A stretch of DNA of 64,000 nucleotides from Avipropionibacterium sp050157065 (lineage in GTDB: Bacteria; Actinomycetota; Actinomycetes; Propionibacteriales; Propionibacteriaceae), in assembly GCA_050157065.1 (NCBI GenBank), contig CP189573.1. The stretch is one strand, 5' to 3'. Made by a program: the position numbers and the translations under genes. How positions within the stretch are numbered: the first letter of the stretch is position 1; each line of letters opens with the position of its first letter. The notes beneath the pieces were generated by a model. The model had not been told where the DNA came from, searched no databases, and saw only the letters and a program-made list of their open reading frames with translations. Positions 26,798-35,333 of the stretch are shown here, in pieces.

Positions 26798-28480
26798 TCA
26801 GTCGCGGGTGAGACGTCGATGGGTCGTGGCGTGTGGCCGCGCGGCTTCGGGACCGAGCCGCTCCACCTTGTTGGTCTCGTAGTCGGCGAAGTTGCCCTCG
26901 AACCAGAACCAGTTGGCCTCGTCCTGGGCGTTCCCTTCCCACGCGAGGATGTGGGTCGCCACCCGGTCCAGGAACCACCGGTCGTGGGAGATCACCACGG
27001 CACAGCCGGGGAAGTCCAGCAGGGCGTCCTCCAGCGACTGCAGGGTCTCCACGTCGAGGTCGTTGGTCGGCTCGTCGAGCAGCAACAGGTTGCCGCCCAT
27101 CTTGAGGGTCAACGCCAGGTTCAGCCGGTTGCGCTCGCCGCCGGACAGCACGCCGGTCGGCTTCTGCTGGTCGGGCCCCTTGAAGCCGAACGAGGCGACG
27201 TAGGCGCGCGACGGCACCTCGAAGTTCGCCACCTTGATGAAGTCGAGCCCGTCGGAGACGACCTCCCAGACGTTCTTGGTCTGGTCCAGTCCGGCCCGCG
27301 ACTGGTCGACGTACGAGATCGACACCGTCTTGCCGAGGTCGAGGGAGCCGGAGTCGGGCTGTTCCTCACCGGTGATCATCTTGAACAGCGTCGACTTGCC
27401 GACGCCGTTGGGGCCGACCACGCCCACGATGCCCGAGCGGGGCAGGTCGAAGCTGAGCCCGTCGAACAGCTTCCGGTCGCCGAAGCCCTTGACCAGGTCG
27501 GAGACCTGCAGCACGTCGGTGCCCAACCGCGGACCGGGCGGGATGTTGATCTCGCTGGTGTCGAGCTTGCGGGTGCGCTCGGCCTCGGCCGCCATCTCCT
27601 CGTACCGGGCCAGCCGGGCACGGTTCTTGGCCTGCCGGGCCTTGGGGTTGGAGCGGACCCACTCCAACTCCTTCTCCAAGATCTTGGCCCGCTTGGCGTC
27701 CTTCTTGCCCTCGACCTGCAACCGGGACCGCTTGGTCTCGAGGTAGGTGGAGTAGTTGCCCTCGTACGGGTGGAGCCGACCGCGGTCGATCTCGCAGATC
27801 CACTGGGCGACGTTGTCGAGGAAGTACCGGTCGTGGGTGATGGCCAGCACGGCGCCGGGGTACGTCTTGAGGTGGCCCTCCAGCCAGTGCACCGACTCGG
27901 CGTCCAGGTGGTTGGTGGGCTCGTCGAGCAGCAACAGGTCGGGCTGCTGCAGCAGCAGCTTGCACATCGCGACGCGACGGCGCTCACCACCGGACAGCAC
28001 GTCGACCGGGGTGTCCGGCGGCGGGCAGCGCAGGGCGTCCATCGCCTGCTCCAGCTTCGAGTCGATCTCCCACGCGTCGCGGGCGTCCAGTTGGGTCTGC
28101 ACCGCGGCCATCTCGTCGCCGAGCGCCTCGTAGTCGGCGTCCGGCTCCCCCATCGCCAGGCCGAGGTCCTCGTACTTCTGCAGCAGCGCCTTGGTCTCGG
28201 CGACCGCCTCCTCGACGTTCTCCCGGACCGTCTTGTCCTCGGTGAGCGGCGGCTCCTGCAGCAGGATGCCGACCGACTTTCCCTTGGCGAGCGTCACGTC
28301 ACCGTTGTTGGGGTGCTCGAGTCCGGCCATGATCTTGAGCAGGGTCGACTTGCCGGCACCGTTCGGGCCGACGACACCGATCTTGGCGCCCTCGTAGAAC
28401 GACATGGTGACGTCGTCGAGGACCAGCTTCTCCCCCAGGGTCTTGCGGACCTTGGACATGGTGAAGACGAACTCTGGCAT
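26798..28480 (-). CDS. ettA: Energy-dependent translational throttle protein EttA (ABC-F)
   Basis: 560 residues, matching the EttA length. Two ABC domains are present, with Walker A motifs GPNGAGKSTLLK near residue 38 and GPNGVGKSTLFK near residue 355. The signatures are LSGGERRRV and LSGGERNRL, and the Walker B motifs contain LLLLDEPTNHLD and LLLLDEPTNDLD. The linker (P-site interaction motif) contains KSRLQVEGKKDAKRAKILE-like basic sequence. There is no membrane domain. EttA binds the ribosomal E site and gates the first elongation steps according to the ATP/ADP ratio. The start MPEFVFTMSKVRK is the family's usual N-terminus. Confidence 0.95.
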   Translation of the reverse strand: MPEFVFTMSKVRKTLGEKLVLDDVTMSFYEGAKIGVVGPNGAGKSTLLKIMAGLEHPNNGDVTLAKGKSVGILLQEPPLTEDKTVRENVEEAVAETKALLQKYEDLGLAMGEPDADYEALGDEMAAVQTQLDARDAWEIDSKLEQAMDALRCPPPDTPVDVLSGGERRRVAMCKLLLQQPDLLLLDEPTNHLDAESVHWLEGHLKTYPGAVLAITHDRYFLDNVAQWICEIDRGRLHPYEGNYSTYLETKRSRLQVEGKKDAKRAKILEKELEWVRSNPKARQAKNRARLARYEEMAAEAERTRKLDTSEINIPPGPRLGTDVLQVSDLVKGFGDRKLFDGLSFDLPRSGIVGVVGPNGVGKSTLFKMITGEEQPDSGSLDLGKTVSISYVDQSRAGLDQTKNVWEVVSDGLDFIKVANFEVPSRAYVASFGFKGPDQQKPTGVLSGGERNRLNLALTLKMGGNLLLLDEPTNDLDVETLQSLEDALLDFPGCAVVISHDRWFLDRVATHILAWEGNAQDEANWFWFEGNFADYETNKVERLGPEAARPHATTHRRLTRD

Positions 28481-28585
28481 GGCTGGTGGGAACCTTCCCG
28501 GTGGAGTACAGATCGCGTCGCCCCGAGCCGACCGGTCGGGCGTCGCCGAGCGGACCCCAGTATGCCAGTGTTCGGCGTTGACCAC

Positions 28586-28622
28586 GGCCGGAGCCCGGTC
28601 CGTTCGATCACGGGCTCCGGCC
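28586..28622 (-). terminator. Hairpin downstream of ssb
   Basis: GGCCGGAGCCCG (28586-28597) pairs perfectly with CGGGCTCCGGCC (28611-28622) around a 13-nt loop, starting 37 nt after the ssb stop. The rest of the 178-nt gap to ettA holds one more GACCGGTC octamer. Confidence 0.6.
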
Positions 28623-28658
28623 GGGCTCGTCTCGTGCCCACCGGCCGTCACGTTCCGG

Positions 28659-29309
28659 TCAGGCGTTCACCGTCGATCGTGCCTTGGACCGCGCCTTCGG
28701 CTGCTCCTTCCCGGTGACCGGTGCGGCCGGCTCGGTGACCGGTGCGGCCGGCTCGGCGGGAGCCTTCGCGTCGGTCCGGGGCTCGCCCGCGACGTCGGCC
28801 ACCTCCGAGGTGTCGACCACGCGCGGGTCGCCCGATGCACTCGAGGCACCCGCCCACGGGTCGTCGCCACCCCGTACGGGCCTGAGGGCCCTGTCACCGA
28901 CCCCGGCCATGTCCTCGTCGGATCCGGACGGTTGATCGCCGTCGCCGTGCTTGGGCGGCCGGGAGAAGTTGGCGATCCCGGAGCGCAGGTCATGACCCAC
29001 GACGTCAGCCTCCAGCTCCAGGATCTCGCGCAGCTCACCGGTCTCCTTGTCGGCCCAGGTCCGGGTCCGGAGCTTCCCGATCACGACGACCGGGTGCCCG
29101 ACGTCGAGGCTGCTGCGCACGTTGCCCGCCAGGGCTCGACGGCAGTTGACCGTGATCCACGTGGTCGGCCGGTCCACCCATTCCTCCCCCCGGCGGTAAC
29201 CCGGGGTGTTGGCCAACCGGAAGGTGGCCCATGCGTCCAGCTCGGCCGTACGTCTGCGGTACACCACCTGCGTTCCGACGTTGCCCACCATCTGCACCTG
29301 TGCGTCCAT
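28659..29309 (-). CDS. ssb: Single-stranded DNA-binding protein, second-type
   Basis: 216 residues from an ATG behind GGAGGAA. The N-terminal OB fold covers about residues 1-115: VQMVGNVGTQVVYRR, FRLANTPGYRRGEEWVD, TTWITVNCRRALAGNV, GHPVVVIGKLRTRTW. It is followed by a disordered tail with a duplicated EPAAPVT segment, coded by a 21-bp direct repeat at 28713-28754. The C-terminus is basic and ends ARSTVNA. The canonical acidic DDDIPF-like tip that recruits SSB partners is missing. It therefore looks like a paralogous SSB, such as SsbB-type proteins of competence or stress, and not the replicative copy. Two DnaA-box-like sites lie upstream. Confidence 0.85.
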   Translation of the reverse strand: MDAQVQMVGNVGTQVVYRRRTAELDAWATFRLANTPGYRRGEEWVDRPTTWITVNCRRALAGNVRSSLDVGHPVVVIGKLRTRTWADKETGELREILELEADVVGHDLRSGIANFSRPPKHGDGDQPSGSDEDMAGVGDRALRPVRGGDDPWAGASSASGDPRVVDTSEVADVAGEPRTDAKAPAEPAAPVTEPAAPVTGKEQPKARSKARSTVNA

Positions 29310-29401
29310 GGCATTCCTCCGCTCGTGCCCCGCCCGATGGCTGGGGTCGTACCCACACAGTGGGACGACGGACCCGTCGCGCGTCACTCGATCCGGGCAG
29401 C

Positions 29402-29441
29402 TGTGGACAGTGCTTCACGGTCCGGATGCCGCTGTGGACAA
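29402..29441. promoter_or_regulatory. Two DnaA-box-like sequences upstream of ssb
   Basis: Read on the minus strand, TTGTCCACA (29433-29441) matches the actinobacterial DnaA box and CTGTCCACA (29402-29410) differs at one base. They are 31 bp apart, in the 149-nt gap between the GTPase stop and ssb. Confidence 0.35.
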
Positions 29442-29458
29442 GCCGCCACGGCCGTACG

Positions 29459-31306
29459 TCACTCCGCGGCGGTCACCGCCAACTGTCGGACCTCGTCGTG
29501 GCGCGCGAGCTCTGCCCGTACGGGCTCGATCACCAGCTCGTCGGTGACCTCGGCGATCGCGAGCCCCAACTGCTTGCGTGCCCGGGCCGCCCGCCGGCGG
29601 GCGCCCACCTCGACGCCGATCCGGCTGGCGGCGGCCACCACGAGCCCGCCAATCACCCCGCCGACCACCAACAACGTCGGCACCGGGACCTGCTGCCAGC
29701 GCACGTCGGGCAACGGCGGCAGCTGCAGGTACAGCAGCACCAGGTCGACAGCCAGCCAACCGAGCCCGGCCACCACGGCGGCGACGAGCACCCACTGCAG
29801 CACCCGGACCACCTGCCACCAGCGGCGGTGCCGCTGCAGGTCGAGGTCGGTCGTCGCGACGGCCCGGTCCAGCCGGTCCGGGACGGCGTCGCGACGGGCC
29901 GCCGCTGCCGTACGGACCGCGTCGGACCAACCGCGGGGCAGGTCGCCGGCGACCTCGTCGACCAGGTCGCGGATCGCGGTGTCGACCCGGGCCCGCTCCA
30001 CCGAGGTGGTGGCCGGCAACGAGCTCCGTCCGACCCGTGCCGGGTCGATCTCCTTGGGCGCCTTGCGTCCGGACCGGAACCGGTCGAGGTGCAGCCGCTG
30101 CAGCGGGTCCGGCCGGAACTTCGCGAGCCACGCCAGCACCGGCCAGCCGGTCGCCAGCCCACCTCGCCGCCGCCACGCCTGCCCGACCGCTTCGGTCACC
30201 ACCGGCACCCCGGCGGCGACCTCCATCGCCGCGTTGAGCCGCCCGACGGTGGCCTTGCCCAGTCCTCCCGCGTCGCGTCCCCCCTTGTCGCGGGTACGCC
30301 CCACGTCCGCGCAGGCGTCCCGCAGTTGTTCGCCGGCGGCCACCACGTCTTGTCGGACCCGGCTGGTCGCGGCCTTCTTGCTCGCCACGACGGCCGCCAG
30401 GTGGCGCCGGAACTCCGGCATGCCCTCGCCGGTGGCGGCCGAGACCGACATCACCGGGACCTTGTCGAGCCCTTCCTCGTCGAGCAACCCGCGCAGGTCG
30501 CCGGTGGCGGCGGTCCGGTCGCGGGCCGACAGCTTGTCGACCTGGTTGAGCAGCACCAGCATCGTCTCGGAGTGCCGGGCCAGCGGCCGCAGGTACTGCT
30601 CGTGAAGGGCGGCGTCGGCATACTTCTGCGGGTCCACCACCCACACCAGGACGTCGACCAGCTCGACCAGCCGGTCGACCTCGAGCCGGTGCGACAGCTC
30701 GGTCGAGTCGTGGTCGGGCAGGTCCAGCAGGACGAGCCCGTCGAGCGATTCGCCGCCGGAGCTGCCGAACCGGCGCTTGCCCTCCCGAGCCGGGACCAGC
30801 TGCTTGCCACGACCGCCAGCAGCCCTGCGGGGTTCGTCCCCGCGCGGTTCGCCCCCGCCCCGTTCAACCCCGCCCCGTTCAACCCCGCCCCGTTCAACCC
30901 CGCCCGGTTCGGCACGGGTCAGCTCGTCACGGGCCGGCTCGCCCGGGTCGGCGACGCCAGCGGCCGGCACCCGGTGCCGGGCCTTCACCTCGAGCCAGTC
31001 CAACAGGTCGTCGGCACCCTCGTCGCCGAACACCGCCGCCGCCGCGTGCGAGGTGGTGGGCCGTCGGACACCGGGCAGCGACAACTCCCCGCCGGCCAAC
31101 GCGTTGAAGGTGGTCGACTTGCCGGACCCCGTGGCACCGGCCAGGGCCACCACGGTCGCGTCGCCGGAGATCGCCAGCCGCCCGGTCGCCCGCCGCACCA
31201 CCGCGTCGGCGGCCTCGACGACCTCGTCGGGCACCCGGCCACGGGCCAGGTCGGTCGCCTTCCGCAGTGCCTGCAGCCGGCCCGCCAGGTTGGTCCGCCC
31301 AGCCAT
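29459..31306 (-). CDS. Membrane-associated GTPase (dynamin/YfjP-like), distal gene of a pair
   Basis: 615 residues. The G1 loop GATGSGKST is at residues 57-65, G3 is DLPDHDS at 195-201 and G4 is NQVDKL near 254. A C-terminal pair of membrane segments lies at about 490-575, so the GTPase head is cytoplasmic and the protein is anchored. Between G1 and G3 sits an insert with repeated GGVER units, coded by 15-bp DNA repeats. The start overlaps the upstream GTPase stop by 1 nt (TGATG). Large actinobacterial GTPases of this type come in tandem pairs like IniA/IniC and may remodel membranes. The assignment to the dynamin group is an inference from size and arrangement. Confidence 0.75.
   Translation of the reverse strand: MAGRTNLAGRLQALRKATDLARGRVPDEVVEAADAVVRRATGRLAISGDATVVALAGATGSGKSTTFNALAGGELSLPGVRRPTTSHAAAAVFGDEGADDLLDWLEVKARHRVPAAGVADPGEPARDELTRAEPGGVERGGVERGGVERGGGEPRGDEPRRAAGGRGKQLVPAREGKRRFGSSGGESLDGLVLLDLPDHDSTELSHRLEVDRLVELVDVLVWVVDPQKYADAALHEQYLRPLARHSETMLVLLNQVDKLSARDRTAATGDLRGLLDEEGLDKVPVMSVSAATGEGMPEFRRHLAAVVASKKAATSRVRQDVVAAGEQLRDACADVGRTRDKGGRDAGGLGKATVGRLNAAMEVAAGVPVVTEAVGQAWRRRGGLATGWPVLAWLAKFRPDPLQRLHLDRFRSGRKAPKEIDPARVGRSSLPATTSVERARVDTAIRDLVDEVAGDLPRGWSDAVRTAAAARRDAVPDRLDRAVATTDLDLQRHRRWWQVVRVLQWVLVAAVVAGLGWLAVDLVLLYLQLPPLPDVRWQQVPVPTLLVVGGVIGGLVVAAASRIGVEVGARRRAARARKQLGLAIAEVTDELVIEPVRAELARHDEVRQLAVTAAE
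30855..30899. repeat. 15-bp tandem repeats inside the GTPase gene
   Basis: Three perfect units of GCCCCGTTCAACCCC, with degenerate units on both sides (about 30840-30910). On the coding strand they encode GGVER repeats. Copy number is likely to vary between strains. Confidence 0.85.
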
Positions 31307-33273
31307 CAGCGTGATCCCCCCGGACGCGCCGTGTCGGTCCCGCCGTGCCCCTCGGCCGCGACACCACTCCCGCCGGAACCGGACGCCGGTTCGACCACCT
31401 CGGCGTCCACCACCTCCGCCTCCGGCGGCTGCGTGGAGGAGCCACCGGTGTCGATCACCTCGGCGGCCGGCTCGGGGCCGTCCACGGTCAGCTCGGGGCG
31501 TCCCCGTCCGGCCAGCTCACGACTGCGGGCGTCCTCGGCCTCGGACGGCACCAGCACCGAACCGACGTGCACCGGCAGCCCCTTCAGCCGGCCCACCTCC
31601 GTGATCGCCGCCCGCAACCGGCTCGCATCGGCCGGGTCGGCGGCGTGCCGGTCCAGCAGCGCGTGGAACCGACGCAGCTCGGCGGCCAGCAACGCCTCCA
31701 CCCGGCCGTCCAGGTCAGCCTTCGCCCGCTGGGTCAACGATCGGATCGCCTGGTCGCCGAACACCGCCTCCAGCACCCGTTGTGCCAGCAACGCCGTACC
31801 ACCTGCCACCCCGACCTCGGCACCGAGCAGCCCGCCGGTCTGGGAGAACACCACGATCATCAGCGCGACACCGATCACGTTCACCCCGAACGCCAGGAAC
31901 CGGGCCCGCGACCGCTTGCCCATCCCCTCGTCGGCGACCAGGTCCAGCACGTCGCCCTGCCAGTCGCGGATGCTGCGGGCGACATCGGCGGGGAAGTCGG
32001 CCGAGGCGCGCGACAGGTCGTACCGGCCGCTCGCCAACAGCGCCCGTCCGGACGGGTGCGCGTGCCACGCGGCCTCGGCCCGTTCGGCGGCGGCGTTGCC
32101 CTCCTCGCGGACCAGCGCCTCCAGCCCGGCCTCGACCGCGACCTGCACCTTCGCGGCAGCGGGCGGCTTGCCCTGCACCGTGGCGACGATCTTGTCGCGG
32201 AGCCAGCCGATCCGCTGCTCCAGCGCCCGGAAGAACTCACCGGTCCCGACGAACTCGTGCCACCGGGTGAGCACCTCCCCGCGCAGCAGGGTGCCGTCGG
32301 CGGTCTGCACGCCGATGGTCCGTACGGCTTCGGCGTACGACGCGTCCGCCTCGGCCCGCAGTTGCTCCAGGGTGTGCACCTGCTCGTCGACCGCGCGGGC
32401 CAACACCGGCGACTGCTGCACCAGCTGGGTGATCGCCCCGTCGAGGGTGCGGTGCACCACATCGGACCGGCTCGCCTGGTCGGCGGCCAGCGAGGCCAAC
32501 CACGACTTGATCGGCTGGACGGCCGCGGCCGGCAGCACTCCGCCCTCGGTGGCCGTGGTCTCGGGCACCCCGAACAGCGGCGACTCCCCCAGCCCGCGCT
32601 GCGACATCATCTGGCCGAGGTGGGTGCCGATCTCCTGCAGGTTGGCCGGGTCGACCCGGTCGAGCACCACCCCGACCGCTGCCGACCGCTCCGCCGCCGA
32701 GCGCAGGTACTCCCACGGCACGGCGTCGGCGTAGCGGGCCGCCGACGTGACGAACAGCCACAGGTCGGCGGCCGCCAGCAGTTGGGCGGCGAGCTCCCGG
32801 TTGCGCACGTCGACCGAGTCGACGTCGGGGGCGTCCAGGATCGCCAGTCCGGGCGGGATCGAGTCCTCGGCGACCAGCCGCAACGCACGGGTCCCCTCCA
32901 CCCCGCCGAGCTGGCCGGTGGTCCGGGCCAGCCCGGGCAGGATCCGGTCGTCGGCGAACCAGCGACCGTCGTCGGGGTGGTGCACCAGCACCGGGGCCTT
33001 CGTGGTCGGCCGGATCACCCCCGAGACCGTGACCGTACGACCGACCAGTGAGTTGACCAGGGTCGACTTGCCCGCGCCGGTCGAGCCACCGACGACGCAC
33101 AACAGGGGTGCGTCGATGGTGGCCAGCCGGGGCAGCACGTAGTCGTCGAGTTGGTGCACCATGGCGCGGGCCTGTTGCTGCCGCTCGGCCACGTCGGGGA
33201 GCCGCAGCGGTAGCCGTACGGCATCGACCGCGTCACGCAGCTCACCCAGCGCACGTTGCAGATCGTCGGTCAC
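31306..33273 (-). CDS. Membrane-associated GTPase (dynamin-like), proximal gene of a pair
   Basis: 655 residues from a GTG behind GGGAGG. G1 is GGSTGAGKST at about residues 62-71. VSGVIRPTTKAPVL covers the switch I threonines, and G3 is DAPDVDS near 148. G4 is unusual, since only LDRVDP is seen. Two membrane segments at about 440-485 follow a long helical region. A disordered tail rich in EVVDAEVVEPASG ends the protein. With the downstream GTPase it forms a coupled pair, probably acting as a hetero-oligomer at the membrane. A PrsW-type protease gene lies upstream on the same strand, 65 nt away. Confidence 0.75.
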   Translation of the reverse strand: MTDDLQRALGELRDAVDAVRLPLRLPDVAERQQQARAMVHQLDDYVLPRLATIDAPLLCVVGGSTGAGKSTLVNSLVGRTVTVSGVIRPTTKAPVLVHHPDDGRWFADDRILPGLARTTGQLGGVEGTRALRLVAEDSIPPGLAILDAPDVDSVDVRNRELAAQLLAAADLWLFVTSAARYADAVPWEYLRSAAERSAAVGVVLDRVDPANLQEIGTHLGQMMSQRGLGESPLFGVPETTATEGGVLPAAAVQPIKSWLASLAADQASRSDVVHRTLDGAITQLVQQSPVLARAVDEQVHTLEQLRAEADASYAEAVRTIGVQTADGTLLRGEVLTRWHEFVGTGEFFRALEQRIGWLRDKIVATVQGKPPAAAKVQVAVEAGLEALVREEGNAAAERAEAAWHAHPSGRALLASGRYDLSRASADFPADVARSIRDWQGDVLDLVADEGMGKRSRARFLAFGVNVIGVALMIVVFSQTGGLLGAEVGVAGGTALLAQRVLEAVFGDQAIRSLTQRAKADLDGRVEALLAAELRRFHALLDRHAADPADASRLRAAITEVGRLKGLPVHVGSVLVPSEAEDARSRELAGRGRPELTVDGPEPAAEVIDTGGSSTQPPEAEVVDAEVVEPASGSGGSGVAAEGHGGTDTARPGGSR

Positions 33274-33338
33274 CGGCGGGCACCTCCCGGCCTTGAGGAC
33301 GAGGTGGTCGAACCACCGCCGTCAGCTGCCCGAGGTGG

Positions 33339-34946
33339 TCACCCCGGTGGAGCCCACGTGGGATCCACTGCGGAGTATTGCGCAGCCCCGGCTCCGACGC
33401 GTGCCGGGCCCTGTCGTTGGCCGCCACCGACCGGCCGGCGACGCTGTCGCCGCTGCTGCAGGAACTCCCGCACCCACTGCCACGGGTACCGCACCGCACC
33501 GCCCAGCGGATCGATGCCGCGGTCCCGCAATGCCTCCAGCTCGGCGAAGATCTGCCCCTCCCGGGCGAACCCGCCGTCATCGACCAGGCCGCGGGTGATC
33601 GCGTCGCGCAGGTAGCCCAACTCGGTGCCCAGCCGCAGGTAACGCAGCATGTCGCGCCATGGCGACGGGGCCGCCATCACCACGATCACGAGGCCGAGGG
33701 CGACGATCCGGATGCCGTACTCGATGATCACGTTCCACTCGAACACCAGGGTCAGCACGATGAGCAGCGGCATCACGATGATCAGCAGCGGTGCGAGGAA
33801 CGCGGTGACGCGGTGCTCGAACATCGACCACCAGATGGCCGACAGCCGCCGCATCGGGGACGACACCACGTCCTGGTCGGCCTCGGACAACCAGCCGGTC
33901 AGCACGTAGTCGCCGAGCCGGGCCCGCAGCAGCCGGGACTCCCGGCCGACCCCACGGATGGTGAACGTCAACACGAAGATGGCCAGCGGCAGGGCGATGA
34001 AGAAGTACAGCGGCATCGGGTTCTGCATCGTGCTGGCGAACCCGTTCCACGCCATGTGCAGCAGCGCGGCACCGCAGAAGCCGACCAGCGGTGCGATGAT
34101 CCGGACGCGCTTGCTGCGCGTGCGCAGTGCCACGATCAGCCCGAACGCGGTCATGATCGTGAACAGTGGGTGGGCGAAGAAGCTGGCGATGCCGCGGACG
34201 AAGAACAGCTGTTGCATCGCGACCTCGGGCTCGACCTGCCCGTACGTCTGCGCTGCGTACCGGTAGACGCGGCCGTAGTAGATGATGTTCTCCACGTACG
34301 CGAACCCGGCGGCCGAGATGCCGGCCAGGGCGACCGATCCCAGGCGGCTGACGTAGCCGTACCGGAGCAGGATCGCGATGAAGAACAGCACCGTGGCCTT
34401 GGTGGCCTCCTCGACGAACGGGGCGACGAAGATGGCGGCGCGGGCGCCGGTGGCCGGGTCGCCGTTGCCGACGATGCTGAGGTGCTGGGCAGCCAGGGTG
34501 TTGAAGTGGGCCGACAGGAAGGTCGAGATCGCCGCCCCCCACGCGAAGGTGAGGACCCAGATCCACGCGCGGCCGAAGAAGCCCTGGGTGCGGAACCGGT
34601 CGGCCAGGATGAACACGCACACCAGCGGGATCACGGTGATCAGCGCGTAGCTGTTGGCCTCGAAGATCGCCTCGTGCCCGAGCCCGGGGACCGTGCCGGT
34701 CGGCAGCTCGCGGTCGGGCACCATCATGAGGTAGAGCCCGATCAGGCTGGCGACGGTGCCGAGCACGACGACGATGCTGGCGTAGGTGAGCGGGCTGCGC
34801 AGGATGCGTTGCCCGATCGACAATTCCGGCTCCGGTGCCGCGATCCCGTTGCGCCGCATCGCCTTGCGCTCGGCCGCGGTCGACCCGATGGGCACCAGCG
34901 GATCCTCCTGCAGGGACGAGGCCTTGCTCGCGGGCACCACGGACAT
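33339..34946 (-). CDS. PrsW family intramembrane metalloprotease
   Basis: 535 residues with about ten membrane segments and a soluble C-terminus. The PrsW signatures are present: the glutamate pair APFVEEATKA at residues 179-180, GFAYVENIIYYG with E219, SFFAHPLFTIMTAFG and LLHMAWNGFAS with the metal or catalytic histidines. PrsW proteins cleave anti-sigma factors or other membrane proteins in stress responses. The start lies 7 nt behind TAGCCT on the minus strand. The long polar tail (residues after 440) is not part of the catalytic core. The substrate is unknown, and no anti-sigma gene is adjacent. Confidence 0.85.
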   Translation of the reverse strand: MSVVPASKASSLQEDPLVPIGSTAAERKAMRRNGIAAPEPELSIGQRILRSPLTYASIVVVLGTVASLIGLYLMMVPDRELPTGTVPGLGHEAIFEANSYALITVIPLVCVFILADRFRTQGFFGRAWIWVLTFAWGAAISTFLSAHFNTLAAQHLSIVGNGDPATGARAAIFVAPFVEEATKATVLFFIAILLRYGYVSRLGSVALAGISAAGFAYVENIIYYGRVYRYAAQTYGQVEPEVAMQQLFFVRGIASFFAHPLFTIMTAFGLIVALRTRSKRVRIIAPLVGFCGAALLHMAWNGFASTMQNPMPLYFFIALPLAIFVLTFTIRGVGRESRLLRARLGDYVLTGWLSEADQDVVSSPMRRLSAIWWSMFEHRVTAFLAPLLIIVMPLLIVLTLVFEWNVIIEYGIRIVALGLVIVVMAAPSPWRDMLRYLRLGTELGYLRDAITRGLVDDGGFAREGQIFAELEALRDRGIDPLGGAVRYPWQWVREFLQQRRQRRRPVGGGQRQGPARVGAGAAQYSAVDPTWAPPG

Positions 34947-34953
34947 GGCGACA

Positions 34954-34959
34954 AGGCTA
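34954..34959 (-). promoter_or_regulatory. -10 box of a predicted leaderless promoter
   Basis: On the minus strand TAGCCT is followed by 7 nt and then the ATG at 34946. Confidence 0.5.
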
Positions 34960-35198
34960 CCTGCCGAGGTGCCCACCTCACGGGTCGCCGCCCCTCCCAC
35001 ACCCCTCGATCGCGCCATCCGGGCCCCAGATCGGCGGGGTCGGTCGTAAGGATGGGCGTCTGAGCGACATCGGCGACGCATACGTCCAGCTGTGTCGCTG
35101 TGGCGCCCCTTTGCACGGGCACGCAGCCCGGAACGGGCCGGATCGTCCCTCGATGAGCGCCGGGCGGGCCGGATTCCGTACGATGGAGCGGGCCACCG

Positions 35199-35274
35199 GC
35201 CCCCGTAGCTCAGTGGACAGAGCAGAAGCCTTCTAATCTTCTGGTCGCAGGTTCGAATCCTGCCGGGGGCGCCA
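35199..35274 (+). tRNA. tRNA-Arg (anticodon TCT)
   Basis: The acceptor stem GCCCCCG pairs with CGGGGGC. The D arm GCTC/GAGC, the anticodon loop CTTCTAA and the T arm GCAGG/CCTGC with TTCGAAT are all in place. The anticodon stem has one mismatch at its last pair. CCA is encoded (35272-35274). A TACGAT sequence about 20 nt upstream may be the -10 box. Confidence 0.93.
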
Positions 35275-35333
35275 GAATCTCGGGTCTCCACGGCCGTGGG
35301 ACGAGCCGATCATCGTGGCCCGGACGTGGCAGC

